Shown piece after piece: positions 1-11,932 of a stretch of DNA of 33,156 nucleotides; position 1 is the stretch's first letter; the number at the start of each line of letters is the position of its first letter. Made by a program: the position numbers and the translations under genes. The notes beneath the pieces are model-generated. The model was not told where the DNA came from, searched no databases, and saw nothing but the letters and a program-made list of their open reading frames with translations. The stretch comes from Hypsibius dujardini (Eukaryota; Tardigrada; Eutardigrada; Parachela; Hypsibiidae), in NCBI GenBank assembly GCA_001579985.1, contig LRSR01001915.1, positions 1 to 33,156 on the forward strand, written 5' to 3'.

Positions 1-826
1 ACTTTCGCAACGATGGAGATATAGGTGAGAGTGTGGGTAGCCCGGTCTGGTGAGCCGGGTCGTCGGAACTGGAGGTAGATTTTTGACTTATTAATTGGGG
101 CGCGCGACGATCGCGACGATCTGCCGTAAGATGCTCCAAATCCCGTTGACGCCTCTCCGTTTCCCGGAAAATTTTCACATACAGAATTGTCATCACTGTT
201 AAAAAAATGAAGTTGTATTACGTCTAATAATTGAGAAGGCAGACAGAGAGTCTTCCAAACCGAAACGAATACATAGCGGACGGATGGGCGCTATTACAGA
301 TCAAGATCATCCTCAGATAAACGGCTGGACGGAGCACCAGCAAGTACATTGGCAGACCGACCGATAAAATGACGAATGAAAGGTCAGACCGACGGATGGA
401 CGGATAAGCGCATGATCAGACGACCAGATGCGAGTCGAGGACGGATAAGACGTCGGACAGAGAGACTGGCAAGCAAGAAGTGAAAAACGAACGGATAGAG
501 TAACAAGGAAACAGACGGACGAACAATAAGATATATGAAGAGACGGAGGGTACAGGACATGGACGGAAATGCATCTAGGCGTTTTAAGAACGATCAAGGA
601 CGGACAAAGAACTACTCAGATTGACGGAATCAATGATGGAAAAATCGATTGAGGATCATACCGGTGACTGGAAGGTAAAAGGCAGCAATGATAGTTCCCA
701 CTGTGATGTAGGGATTGGTTTCCAAAAATTGAACATAACACCGGTTTTCTTCCACCTTGCGCTCCCCTGCAAATCAAGGCCCGCTTATAAAGGAATTGAG
801 GCGTCAAAGAGTGAGATATGGCATGC
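1..826. other. No exon seen; region 3' of the last visible receptor exon
   Basis: On the minus strand this is the start of the intron that should follow the second receptor exon. I looked for the conserved third-extracellular/TM5 receptor segment (C-Y-I-Q-F type) on the minus strand and did not find it, so the remaining receptor exons are probably outside the window. The stretch from about 255 to 605 is a degenerate GACGGA-type repeat, listed separately. The short open frames here have no recognisable content. Confidence 0.5.
255..605. repeat. Degenerate GACGGA/GGACGGA minisatellite
   Basis: The plus strand is purine-rich, with many irregular copies of GACGGA, GGACGGAT and GACCGAC. Read on the minus strand, the coding strand of the receptor, it is TCCGTC/CCATCC, the same vocabulary as the tracts at 18215-18785 and 27650-27930. 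The copies have no fixed period, so this is a decayed cryptic repeat rather than a clean tandem array. Confidence 0.6.
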
Positions 827-1955
827 CTTCAATGTAAGGCCAGGCAAAGATCCAAGGCGGCCACAAGAGCAGGGAGATGACCCAGGCTGCGACAATCATC
901 CAGATGGCACGCCTCCGAGTTCGTCGCGCTCTGTAGGTCAAGGGTCGCGTAATGGATAAATACCGGTCGAAACTGATGATGAGCAAATTCAGCACGGATG
1001 CGTTGGAAACGAGGTAATCCACGGCGAGCCAAGTGTCGCAGATGATGGCCTAAATACCAGTCAACACCTTTGGCATGCAATCAAAAGTCTGTCTGGTTCA
1101 GAGTGACCATTTCATTGAGTTACTCACGTTTAATTACACTGTGGACAAAAATGTTTGAATATAATAGTAATTTATACTGTAGTTTTAACCCTTTAAAACT
1201 AAGTTCACAATAATTGTTTTAAGCTGGTTCCAGTAGAAAGGCATACGAGTGGGACTTGAGTATCCTATATACTCTAGGCCAATTGCAGTATCATTCGTAC
1301 GCACAATCATTTCCCACCTCCCTGAACGTACTAGTACATTAACAGCAACTCCTAAATTGCACTGTATTTTACATTTTAATTTATTTTAATATCATTTATG
1401 CGTGCTTACAGGAAATATGTTAAAGGAAGTCAGTGGAAGAAGCAAGCTATCTTCATCTTGCACCTTGGTTAGAGGACTGAAAATGAGTCTCACCAAACGG
1501 ATCACCAAACGGATGAACCTAATTCCGGATGAACATTTCATTCAAAAACTTCAGTAAGATTTTTGATAAAAAATTGCACTGGTCAAGCAGTTATTACATA
1601 CATATGATGATGGGAAGTCGGCAAGTATATTTATATTTACCCCGAGTGGCCAGATTCCGTAGAGCGCATATAGCGTAAACAACGGCATAGATACACATCC
1701 AATAAGAAGATCAGCCAAGGCAAGAGAGAGCAAAAAATAGTTGGTAATGGTGCGTAGTTGTTTGTCGACTTTAAAGGATATCATCACCAAGACATTTCCT
1801 CCGGTGGTGAGAATGGCCAAAAAGGTAGCCACCAGACCGAAAAAGGCGGTCGGCGTTGGAGCAAACGGCGTCACATGAACTGCCGTCGTGTTCCCTGTTA
1901 AGGTGGCAACGGTGGTGGTGGCCGTGGTCAAGTACCCTCCCGGTGGCAAATCCAT
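827..1955 (-). CDS. Muscarinic acetylcholine receptor, A-type-like, 5' exons (partial)
   Basis: Class A G-protein-coupled receptor for acetylcholine, acting in the plasma membrane. Exon 1 is 1955-1641 (105 codons): start ATG at 1955, preceded by an in-frame TAA at 1985-1983; a Thr/Ala-rich extracellular N-terminus with an N-glycosylation sequon (NTT); TM1 ending in GGNVLVM; TM2 with the [11 protein letters not shown] motif. It ends in YGIWPLG before the donor GTAAAT, phase 0. Exon 2 is 1049-827, after the acceptor TTTAG. It begins [12 protein letters not shown] and carries TM3 with [16 protein letters not shown] (DRY motif), the RPLTY loop and TM4 ending [13 protein letters not shown]. [24 protein letters not shown] is diagnostic of muscarinic receptors, and WPPWI...WPYIEG fits the invertebrate A type. 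The intron is 591 bp. Exon 2 meets an in-frame stop at about 809, so it must splice before that; the only site at the expected place is AAG|GCATGC, a GC donor. TM5-7 are not in the window. Confidence 0.88.
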
Positions 1956-2690
1956 CGCGACGGCGACCTGACTCAGTGGAGGTTACACTGCAATTTGCCA
2001 AAATTGAGGAAGACTGGCAATATTTTTTCAGGACATGATTGTGCGAGAAGGAGGAAGAGGATGATAATAAAAAAGCCTGCTGTCGGTGATGATGATGATG
2101 ATGATTATTATTATGTGGGGTGTAGAGCGGAGGCCTGGAACATGGGAGAAATTCCAACCGAGCCATCCTCATCATTTCCTAAGGCCCAAAATAATAATCT
2201 CCTCCGCGACTTGCTTGTCCGTGTCGTCGTAGTCTTGATCGTCGTCGCCTTGGTCGTCCGGCCAACGGGATCGAAACAAGCGGCCATTTACATCGTTCTC
2301 ACTCCTCCGATTATTAGCGGCAGTAGAAGGCGCAGAATTCCGGCCAACAGGCGGACTAATTAATGATGGATGACAATCTGCAAATAGACATGGCAGCAAT
2401 TTTACTCATCAATTTACACTGTCTGTGTAGTCAGTACGTAGCACTCTGATTTTTTACACTCCTCTCTGCTCGTTTCACTGCAAATTGAAAACTTACATTA
2501 CCGTTTAACCCGCCAACCCATATTTCATGGTAGACATAAGGAGAGCTATTGTTTCTGTGATTTTTGGTGTGTCAGTCCGGAGACATGCAGCTGTCGCACT
2601 GAGATATCTATTTCTTCAAATTGATGAACTTTGCAATGCCAAATGCCCTTCACAATGTAATGGATCGTATATCTAGGTGTCTGCCTATCT
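1956..2690. other. 5' flank of the muscarinic receptor gene; no other gene seen
   Basis: This is the upstream side of the minus-strand receptor and presumably holds its 5' UTR and promoter. I could not pick a convincing TATA box or initiator. It includes a short (GAT)n tract that runs into (TTA)n at about 2083-2114. The open frames on both strands are short, overlap one another and look like by-products of the GAT/CGTC repeats. Confidence 0.4.
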
Positions 2691-2794
2691 GCCTGACTGC
2701 TTGTATGTCTGCCTTTATGTTAGTGTACCGTATATGCGTGTAGGCATGAGTGTGCGTGTTTGTCTGACTATCTGTCTATCTGTCTATCTGTCTA

Positions 2795-2825
<31 letters not shown>

Positions 2826-2895
2826 GCCTTTATGTTAGTGTACCGTATATGTGTGTATGCATGAGTGTGTGCGTGTTTGTCTGACTATCTGTCTA

Positions 2896-2931
<36 letters not shown>

Positions 2932-2995
2932 CCTGCCTGTCTGCCTGTCCGTCTATCAGCCTGCCTGCCTATCGGTCCCTCTGTCTGTCTCTATG
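2690..2995. repeat. TCTG/TCTA tetranucleotide microsatellite with an internal duplication
   Basis: Long runs of CTGT/CTAT repeats occur at about 2760-2825 and 2880-2990. A unit of about 75 bp beginning GCCTTTATGTTAGTG and ending in the CTATCTGTC run occurs twice, at about 2711 and 2826, with a few differences. This suggests a segmental duplication within the microsatellite. The 116-residue open frame over it (Cys/Leu/Ser/Val-rich) is a translation of the repeat, not a gene. Confidence 0.8.
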
Positions 2996-5900
2996 CGCAT
3001 GAGTATCTTTGTGAGTCGATCTTAAAGTTGATCGATAGTATACATACATACTACTACTCTGTACACTTCAATCCGGCAAGAAACGTATCAAAGAAAAGCA
3101 AACTAAACAAGAAAATTAATGGGGCAGATTTATTGAGAGCCAACACAGAGCAAAACGCAGACGCGGCATTCTGGAGTGGGGAGAGAGCTTGGGGAGAGTA
3201 GGGAAAAGGAGGCCAGCGAAGCGGAAAATTCGTGACTAATCTATTCTATTTGACTATTGTGCTTCCACCAAAAGGCGGATGCTGCTTGGCTGATCTCTTA
3301 ATCAGCTTAGAGTCACTAACGTATATACTGTGGCGCTCTTGCCATGTGACTGACGGAGAGATTGACTGACTCGATCCGGCCTTACAATCCCTCAAGCCCT
3401 CACCCAAAACCTTCTCTAAACACTCACTTCCGGCAGCCGGATCCAACTCGGGCGAAACGGACAATGGCCCCCTGGACATAAAAGTCTTTCACACCTAGCG
3501 GTGGGGGTCCTCGTTCGTTGGTGAACCTCCGACAGTTTCGAATGGGTGACCGTCAATATCTCAACTTTGCCCTCTCCTTATTAATTTCCGCTTTTCCGAA
3601 AATCCGACGGCCCTTAATCCCACAGAAAACAAATCCATATCAAAAAATTGACTGACAAATGGACAAATGGGCAATTGGTCTGCGAATTTTCGGAGGATCA
3701 AACCAATAGAAAAACCTTTAATCTAACAGGTACACAAAAGTAAATTTTATTAAAGAACTGCAAAGATATATACATCCGTAACTACATAAGCGATGGGGGA
3801 TAATTTTATTGGCTGACTAATGTCAAATTTAGCCAAAAAAAAAGGTCAAAGTAAAATCGTTCCAAAATGTACATACGGTAAGTACCTATATGACTTCATA
3901 CCAAAAGGAAAGATATTCTATAACATAATACTTCAAGTGTTGGGTAGGGACAACGATAGAAATAACTTTTTTATTGACTGTGCAGTGTCTAATTTGAATA
4001 TACTATTTAAAATAGGGAGCTCTATTTTGGAAATGTAATCGCTCCAATCATACTTTGAGCACATTGGCTATTCTCGGGGACTCTCCTTAAATCGCCGGTC
4101 AGTTTGCATATGAATCACTCATGATCCCAAGTGTTTAAGTAACACGTTTCACTATATTGGCAAAATCAGTTGCGATGAATCCAAGTAGATTAATCTTGGC
4201 AGCTACAGGGCGAGCGACGTGTGGACTGGACCATCGTTCTGGCAGATGAGAGACACATACCTAAAACATAATTCTAACCTCTCCCATTATTCACCTGATC
4301 AACACTCCATCCCCAACCCGAGAACCTCTCCTTCTCCAATCAAAATAAAAGGCGTGCCGAGTAAGAGTTGGCTTAAATATCGTCAAGGACGAAAATGGCT
4401 GAGATGACAGTAGTCATTCCGTTGTTAGCCGGTACAAGGTTCCGGTCATCATGATTGAGGTCAATCGTAATAATAAGGGTCCCATGCCCTGTTCGCTACC
4501 AGAATAGTGCACATACAGCCATGCATCGAGGCATTCTCCCACGAATATGAAAGTGCCGGTACACTTGAGACGGCATATCATGCATCGGGTCACAAGTTTT
4601 ACTATTTCACAGACAGGTCTCACAAGAGGTTTTGGTTCCTTCGGATCTCGACGTACGTAGACGTCTCCGGCTTGGCTCTCCCTCTGCGTCGTTTTTTTTA
4701 CTTTTCACAACGGAGAGAGAGAGAGAGATGGCATTCAATGTCGGAATTTTGATTGATAGGACGGAGGGAACGCGCGCGGGGAATCTGGCACATGAAAGGG
4801 TTTCTCCCTTGAACCGTCGTACATATACAGTATATGCATCATGATCGCTGACTGATCATGAAGTGGTGGGCGGAAAAAAGTGCTAGCAACCCATAAACTA
4901 CCCATGCCACTCACAGTCACTGCATACTACCCACTACACTCTTCCCGCATCCGCGCGAATCTCCACATTTAGCCACACACACTTCCTCTCGTATGTGGAC
5001 AAACGCATTACCGTTGGACACGCACAAGCTCAACGCTCTTTCTCTCTCTCGCTCTCGTGGAAACAAAAACACACACAGCCGTTTTTGAAAGGTCGCTTCC
5101 GGACAAACTTTCTGCACTTCAACTTGATCTCTCCCTCCTCAGAGCTACGGGAAAAAGGTGAAAACAACAGTGAGGACTTAATTTGGTTTGTGTGGCGCGC
5201 ATGAAAATGCAAACGTGGAGAGCATGCTGTGCATTCCGGCGGAGAGCCAGCCCAAGCTAGCCGGATCCATCCCCTAAACAAACAGGATCTGTGTCCAAGT
5301 ATATTTTAGCGATGAAACCGGACTCTCCAACTCCCGCCCCGCTTTTTGTAATAATATACGTTCCTCGCGTATATACAGAATATATATACATATGATTGTG
5401 AGAGAAAGGGAGAAACGTGCTTTCAGTTCCGCTTAACCCAGTCCGTTCATCTCGCTCCGCGGCGGTTTAGAGATTGAGTGGTCCGAGGATGGATGGAATT
5501 GTTTGACAGTTTTACACAACCAAGAGCGAGAGAGAGAGAGCGAGAAAAACGGAGCAGGGCGCGCCCGTTTTCAATCAAAGAACCGCGAACCCGACAGGCC
5601 ACCGCAAGACACTTAAACCCGCCAGCTGCTACCATTTTTCAGACATTATACGCAGACACACATCCATCGCCACCACGGCTATTTTTTCTCCACTTTATGA
5701 GGTTTGGCGTAAATTGTGAAAGTTGATCTTGAAGAGAGGAAAGACCCCGGCAGTGTGGTGGGGATGAATATGATGATGACCGGGGAGTGAGAGACTATTC
5801 AAAGTCACATATATCTCCGGTACGCCTTGCCGAGGTTCAATCTGCTTTCGATCATACCAAGATAAGCTCTGCATCTCGCCATTACAAGAGGAGAAAAGTT

Positions 5901-8562
5901 GGCGGAAATAGTGAGGCATCGTCAGTGAGACCTTCGAAAAGGCAAACGTTATGACACGAGGGTTTGCACGTCACTCTCTCTCGTGGATGAGGCTTAACCT
6001 TTCGGCTAATGTTCATCTCTATTTTAAGCGATGATGTTTTGCGCTCAATAACCCGTAGCCTATACAACTACAGGGGAGACAGTTAATAGTGCTGTCTCTA
6101 TAAAAAAGTACATGTCGTCAGCCTCTCCCGCTGCGTTGTACAAATTCAAAAAGCGTCATTTTTTACGAGAACTCCCAACACATGCGTAGTTTTAGGATGT
6201 TTATACCGTTAGACAGGCAGGCTTGTGTGTAGCGTGATTCATTACCCTACTCAATGGTCCCACTAATGCTATGCCGGGGATTTAGGCGGGACAGGAGGAT
6301 AAACAAAAGATTGAAGCGATCAATCTTGGCCGCTTCTGCTCTTCCAGCTCGTTTATCAATCGTTTCGGGCAAAACTTTCATACATTCAAGTCCTTCGGGT
6401 GGGGAGGAGAGAGGGGTTTGAACACAAAATAAAAGCCAGCTGAAAAATGATTACGATTTCTTCAAGCTAAAAATGAAGGAAAAAAGAACCCACAATATGC
6501 TATCCAGTTATTTGTTCAGCGTTTTGTGTTGCTGGTTATTGATTTGTTTGATGCAATTTAAGTATATGTATACCATAGTTTATTAGCAAAAAACCCTTAA
6601 TTGACAATTACATTTCATATGCAGTTTTTTCTTTTCACTCCAATTTTTTAGCAGTGCACAACTTGGGCTCTTGACCTCTATCTTCTGAAGTTTCTTAGAT
6701 ATTTTGTCATTGAGGAGAGGGAGGCAAATAAAAAAAGATTAGTGTTAGTTTATTTGTGAGGATTATGGGAAACCAACAGACGTTTCTGATCTATAAATAT
6801 GGGATGATGCGAGTCACTAGAAGGCTAATCGTTGAACTTACTACGCTTCCCTTCAACACATTTGACAAAGGACGTTTTGTTAAAGCGCGTGCGGTTGCGG
6901 GTGAGAAAAGTGAGTTATCCCATCTTGTTTGTTGGCGTAGAATAGAAGCGCGGGGCATTCGATTATGATGAGGCTTGGGAGGAGTTAAGGTCCGTCATGC
7001 ATAGGCACTCTGGGCTGTCGCTCCATCCGCCGGCGTCGTCATCGATCGCCGCGTGGACCCCTTGAAGGCGCACAACGGGAGAAACAAGTGGCCCAGTCTA
7101 GTCGTAGAAAAAGCTCCTCTTCTTGGCCTGCTCTAATCAGGCATGAGGAGGAGAAAGCTTTCCTTATGAAAATGCTCATTCCGCGCAATAACTTGACTGC
7201 TTACTGCGCTGTTTGATAGAGACTTATTGATTGGCTGGTAGGCCTAATCAAACTCTTTAGGAGAGAGAGACCTCTCACGCCAGATTTCCCGCTCTCGACT
7301 TTCAACTTGCTCCGTCGGCGCTTTTTCATGCCAGACATTGCAGATCCGAGTCTCTCTCTTTTTGCATATTGGCATTGCAGCAGAGTAGGAGCATTCCACC
7401 CATGCCAGGCGAATGTTTTGCATACTTGCTTCCGCTTCCCTGGCGCGATCTGAAAAGTGTGTGTTGTTTTTGCCTGATCATATGTCTCGTCAAGGGAAAA
7501 CGGGGGAGCGGTTACGGAAAAATTAAATAACTTGCCCTGAAAAAATAAAGTCTGGCGCTGCTGCTGATTCATCTTTGTCGCGGAAAAAGAGAGTGCGGTA
7601 TAGTGCCGCCGCGAGGTTTCTCCCACGTCCTTTATCGCGTTAAATTTCTCCAGAGACCACTTGTGATGATACGCTGCTGCTGTTGCTGTACACTTGACTG
7701 ACTTGCCACTTGCCAGCATAGAAGCCATCTGAATCAAAAGTCCGCGGCTCTGGGGAAGCTCGAGACGTTTCTTATCCAACGGGAACATCTCGTCGTGTGT
7801 GTGCCGGAAAGGGGCCTTCTTTTTGTGTGAAAAAGGCGCAGGTCTTTGTCTTCACGTCAGTTGCAGTGCGCACGACGGACCTTTCCAAGGTTTTAGACGT
7901 GCAAACGCTCTCTGGGGGCGGTTGTCACAACCACACCAAATCAATCAATTAACTATTCTGTTGGTCACCACAACTGTCATCATAGGAAAAATTAATTTGA
8001 CCTCAAAATTGTCACTTTTATATTAGCTAATTTGATCTTGAAAAATGTTTTCTTTTACTGCTGCTTTGTAGCACCACAAGTCGAATTTTTATTGAAAAGT
8101 ACTTCGGCCAAGGGTTCAGTTTTTGGCTGAGAAATCCCCAACTCTAGTACATGTAGGAGAGAATTTTGTTACTTTTTTAACACAGATCACATCCATGATC
8201 TGGGCGTAAGAAAGGCCCATGACAGAAGAGCTACATTTAGGCTTTAATCCGCCGTAAATTGCTTTGTAAAAAAAGTGGGATTTTGCGGCACATTATGGCA
8301 CTGCAGTTGAAGAATGGACGCGCTGAATTGCAGTCACTTTATTGTCAATTGACCCCTTTGGGCTTGCTCGCAATGAATAACCGCGGCTAATGGGTAATTG
8401 GGTTGCTTGTGTATTGGATAATCAGAGACAGTCCAGTCGATTAGGCCCACTCGGCCTGACTCTTCCCCCCCCTTCTACTCTATCTATTGGGTCCTCTTGG
8501 GTGTCTGTCTATACTAGTGCTACATCTGCCTGCGGAAACTCAAAGGCCATAAACATCTAAAC
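2996..8562. other. Long intergenic stretch, no supported gene
   Basis: About 5.5 kb in which I find no exon I can defend. It contains GA/CT-rich tracts at about 4711-4728 (GAGAGA), 5036-5056 (CTCTCTC) and 5524-5550 (GAGAGAGAG), AT-rich segments around 3600-4040 and 6420-6740, and TATA-like strings such as TATATATACATATG near 5383. Open frames of 60-195 codons occur on both strands but lack recognisable motifs and plausible splice context. The longest is the minus-strand frame 7201-7788. Confidence 0.4.
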
Positions 8563-8732
8563 ATGGATCACTTTAACAACTACGACTACTGCAATCCCGA
8601 TGACGGCGCCTGTTGTCTCACTATTGCTCCGGGCTCCCCGTCGTCGTTGTCGTCGGTCGGAGTCGGCGTCGGCGGAAGTCGCGGCAAAACGGTCCAGAGT
8701 GTGTGCCACTTATCAATACATCCCCACCGCAG
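8563..8732 (+). CDS. Candidate 5' coding exon of an unrecognised gene
   Basis: The ATG at 8563 has a good animal context (AAACATGG) and opens a frame starting MDHFNNYDYCNPDDGACCL, then a Ser/Gly/Val-rich stretch. I do not recognise it. The frame stays open to 9069, but after about 8732 it becomes Arg/Lys/Ser-rich and unconvincing. A CAG|GCAAGT site at 8732 would be a strong GC-type donor, and a weaker GT donor follows 8700. No downstream exon could be assigned, so the gene may continue far away or may not exist. The sequence is GC-rich and the opposite strand is also open for over 200 codons, which lowers confidence that the open frame means anything. Confidence 0.3.
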
Positions 8733-9069
8733 GCAAGTGCCGATTAAGCCGTTTATCGCCTTCGCTTTATCGCCTCCCGGCTCCTCCGCGCGCTCATTTT
8801 TTATATTTCCGCCGTCAAATTTCAAGCACATTTCCCCTCTTTTTCCCCACTTTTCCGTCGATCTGAAACTTGACCGAAAAATTGCAACAGAAACGAAACA
8901 AAAGGGCACCAGCCGGTCCCAAAGAAAAAAGGAGACGGACATGCAAAGGACATCAAAGAAAGTTAAATCACGACCAAAGGGAGAGCTGAATGGAGCAGGG
9001 GAATTTAAATTCATCGACCGAGGCCGCCGGCTGCTTCTTCGCAAGTGTTGGCTACAACGGTGTGTGTAG

Positions 9070-11316
9070 TCAAGCCATCGAGCGGTCTGTTCGTTCGTGG
9101 GGGGGGGGGATGTTTTAAGTCGGTTAAGCTCCGAGGTCTTAAGGCTTCCGAGGAAGAGAGGGAAGAGATGACTTTGTGGCGCTGTATAAACAGCTGGAAG
9201 ACACAAGCTCCCCCCAAAAAACACGGATAGTCCTTTAGCGAGAGCGCGGGAAAGCGTTGAGAGTGTGGAGTGCGAAGGGACCCACCCAAGCACCCCCTCG
9301 CGAAAGACAAGAAGACAGCGTACTACTACTACTGACGGTTAGAGCAATTGAATGAGTTCTGGTTGGGGTGGTACACGCGGAGGGAAGAAGAAATCGAAAT
9401 GCAATTTCCTGCTGATTTTGAGATTGCTTCTTGAGTGAGTTTGCGAGGGAGCACCGTCTCAGCAGCAGCAAGACCTTTGAAGTGGTCCACACGCTGTGCC
9501 TGCCTGCATGCATTCACATAAACAGACATATATAGCTCATGTCCTTAAACGTGGGGGTTAACCATTAATTATCCCCTCCTAATCACCTGCTTTCCCCCAC
9601 GCTAAATTGTAGCCCCACCCCTCATGTTGCAGCTGAAAGTATTATATTGAGGTTAAACAACTCAGAGATTGCGGGCTCAAAAGTACCCTAACTTAGGTTA
9701 TGACTATCTCGCGTTACTACCGTAAGGCCAGCAAATCGTTATAATACGCAAATACTCTGAATTCTTCTCGACTTTTCGTATCCAACCACAGCACTGCAAA
9801 CCTTTTAATAATCACTCAGCAGGGAGTATCACGTCGCTTTGGATTGGCAATGGCATTGAAACGTTATTATTAGTACACATGTAATAATGTAGTAATGCAA
9901 AAAGTTGGACGAAGAGTTATAAACTACAATTTGTCCATACAATGATGAGTAGGGTAGTTAATAGCAAAAGAAAGCGATAATGAGCTGAACAAACTAAACA
10001 ACCGAACCTTTTATTAGGATTATCGGCCTTTTCAAAGGGAACCGTTCTATTGCCATTGCAGTAACAATTGATACTGGCATTGATCCCTCAGTTTTCAACA
10101 AATCTCCACCACAAAAATGACAACTGTTTATGGTTTAACAAATAAATTATAACAAGTACTGGTATTTCCATAAATGGCTAGCTGTTTTAAACATTTATTT
10201 GACGACGCAACAATGGTTTATGTAGTTTAACGCCCAGAGTAGGCTGCAATACTGGAAGGTCGAAAACTGAGACATTAGGCGCAACACGCATTTGCTTCCA
10301 ATTAACTTTCAAACGAACCAAACGAGTAAAACGATTGAAACCCTATCCAGTTGTCTGTAAATGCCGCAATGAAGCAACAAAGAACGCTGAACGTCCTTAC
10401 CTGATTTGTATGCTTCAAAAAATAAATGACTTTTATGGGGCAACATGAGATTAGGGATGTATGTCGTCTAATACGTGAAAACCCGGGTCCGGAATAAAAG
10501 GTCATCTACGGTTGAGCATTGTTGACCGCATAATCAGGAAGAGATATATATCCGTATGATATTTAACAATCCTCAGCCATATTGAGGCAATACAAACGGT
10601 CACGGGGATTAACCGATGAAGACGGACTTGGAAGAAGCACAATTTTACCCACACAAGTCCTGCCACAAACGGATCGGGTCGTTGGGTGTTTAGTTTGATG
10701 TGCCGTGTCGTCGTGGTTATAGAGTCAGTGAAAGAGGACATAAAGCCAAATCAGCAAGAAACTAACACAACAAATACTGCCTCTGCGCAAAGCAAAGAAG
10801 AGAGAGAGAAAGAGAGAGAGAGTGGTGATCGACAAATGGTAATGGCAGCGAGTTAACAAGCTTGACCAAACATTTGTTTCGCTTCTCGGCCTACAGGCTG
10901 GCCGGTGTATGTGTTCAGGAAGGAAGAAGGAAGACGGGAATGTGGAGATCCACGTTGGCTAAAACGGTTTCGAGTCCGCCGTCGTATGCGCTCGCGGGGA
11001 TGATTGCCTTTGAGGAAGCTGTGTAAACAGATGGAGAGTGAGCGGTTTCTCCTGTCTGTATGTGTCTTCATGGGGGATGATGATGCGGTTGCGGGGATTT
11101 GTAGAGGATCAGGCTGTTGTGTGTGTATATGTACATGTGGAGGAGAATGTTAACATCCACGGGTACGCGGGGCGTGATACCTCCAAACCAACCCCAACAG
11201 CCGGGTAGTACGGTAGAACTTTTGTGGAGACTTACGCGTTAAACCAACCGTTTTCCTGTTAATTTCAGAATTTGGGTATTTCGACTCGCTCCGAGTCCCA
11301 AATAATGTAAAACCCG
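9070..11316. other. Intergenic stretch, no supported gene
   Basis: Contains a run of ten G at about 9099, a (TAC)n tract near 9321, an AT-rich section 9650-10300, and a GA microsatellite at 10798-10822 (GAGAGAGAAAGAGAGAGAGAG). Only short overlapping open frames are present, none with a recognisable domain or convincing splice signals. Confidence 0.4.
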
Positions 11317-11932
11317 TATGGGGTCATTCAAAAACTACGTAAGCGCTCGATATTAGGCGGCCTTACCCCTACCTCCCCTCTGTAAGAGCTCGTCATGATT
11401 TTTTTTTACCCCCCCCCCGAACTTCAAACGCTTATGTCAGCGCCGTTGGACCCCCCTATGCGTCAAAATCTTAAATTTCAACTTTAATAGCAAAATTTCA
11501 GCACTGATAATACTTAGTTATCCTCCGCATTTTCAAAATCAGAATGAAGAAAAGCGTCTAGATCGGTAATGATGGGAATGTTCGCATCTTCGCCTGAAAT
11601 AGAAGATTTACGATTCCAATGCGCTGGTACTAAAGGCATCAAGTAGATGTAGCCCCTCAAGTGACGTACCTGTTTTTCTAGTGGAGCCATCGGAACCTCT
11701 TGTCAGTACTAGTATGATGCTCAAATGAAGGGAAGAATAATGGCATGCGGGTCTATAAAATGTTATTGAAATCCACGTTTTTTCAAACTCTCACAATCAA
11801 GGAAATTTTGAGATTTAAAATTGTTGACGTAATCCAAGGACAGACACCCACCCCCTATAGGTAAGAGCTCGCCATCGATTGCTGACACATACCCCCCTAA
11901 ATTCGATGACATAATTGTTGAATGACCCCTAT
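11317..11932. mobile_element. MITE-like repeat with GGGGTCATTCA inverted ends
   Basis: The left end reads TATGGGGTCATTCA (11317-11330) and the right end TGAATGACCCCTATA (11919-11933), giving inverted repeats with core GGGGTCATTCA, perhaps flanked by a TA duplication. Inside, a unit of about 70 bp that starts GTAAGAGCTCG, runs through a C-rich stretch and ends near CCCCCCTA occurs at about 11382-11458. It recurs in the same orientation at about 11862-11932, where it forms the right terminus. No coding capacity is seen. The pattern (GGGTCATTCAAAAACTACGTAA plus poly-C blocks) resembles widespread small non-autonomous DNA transposons of invertebrates; the superfamily is not assigned. Confidence 0.6.

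Noticed and set aside
2851-3201. 116-codon frame rich in Cys/Leu/Ser/Val
   Set aside because: Direct translation of the TCTG microsatellite.
7201-7788. Minus-strand open frame of 195 codons
   Set aside because: Long, but no recognisable domain, low-complexity Lys/Arg/Ser tail, no promoter or splice context and no paralog in the window.
8586-9293. Minus-strand open frame of 235 codons
   Set aside because: Overlaps another long frame on the plus strand in GC-rich DNA; composition is Ser/Pro/Arg-rich with no motif. Likely a chance frame.
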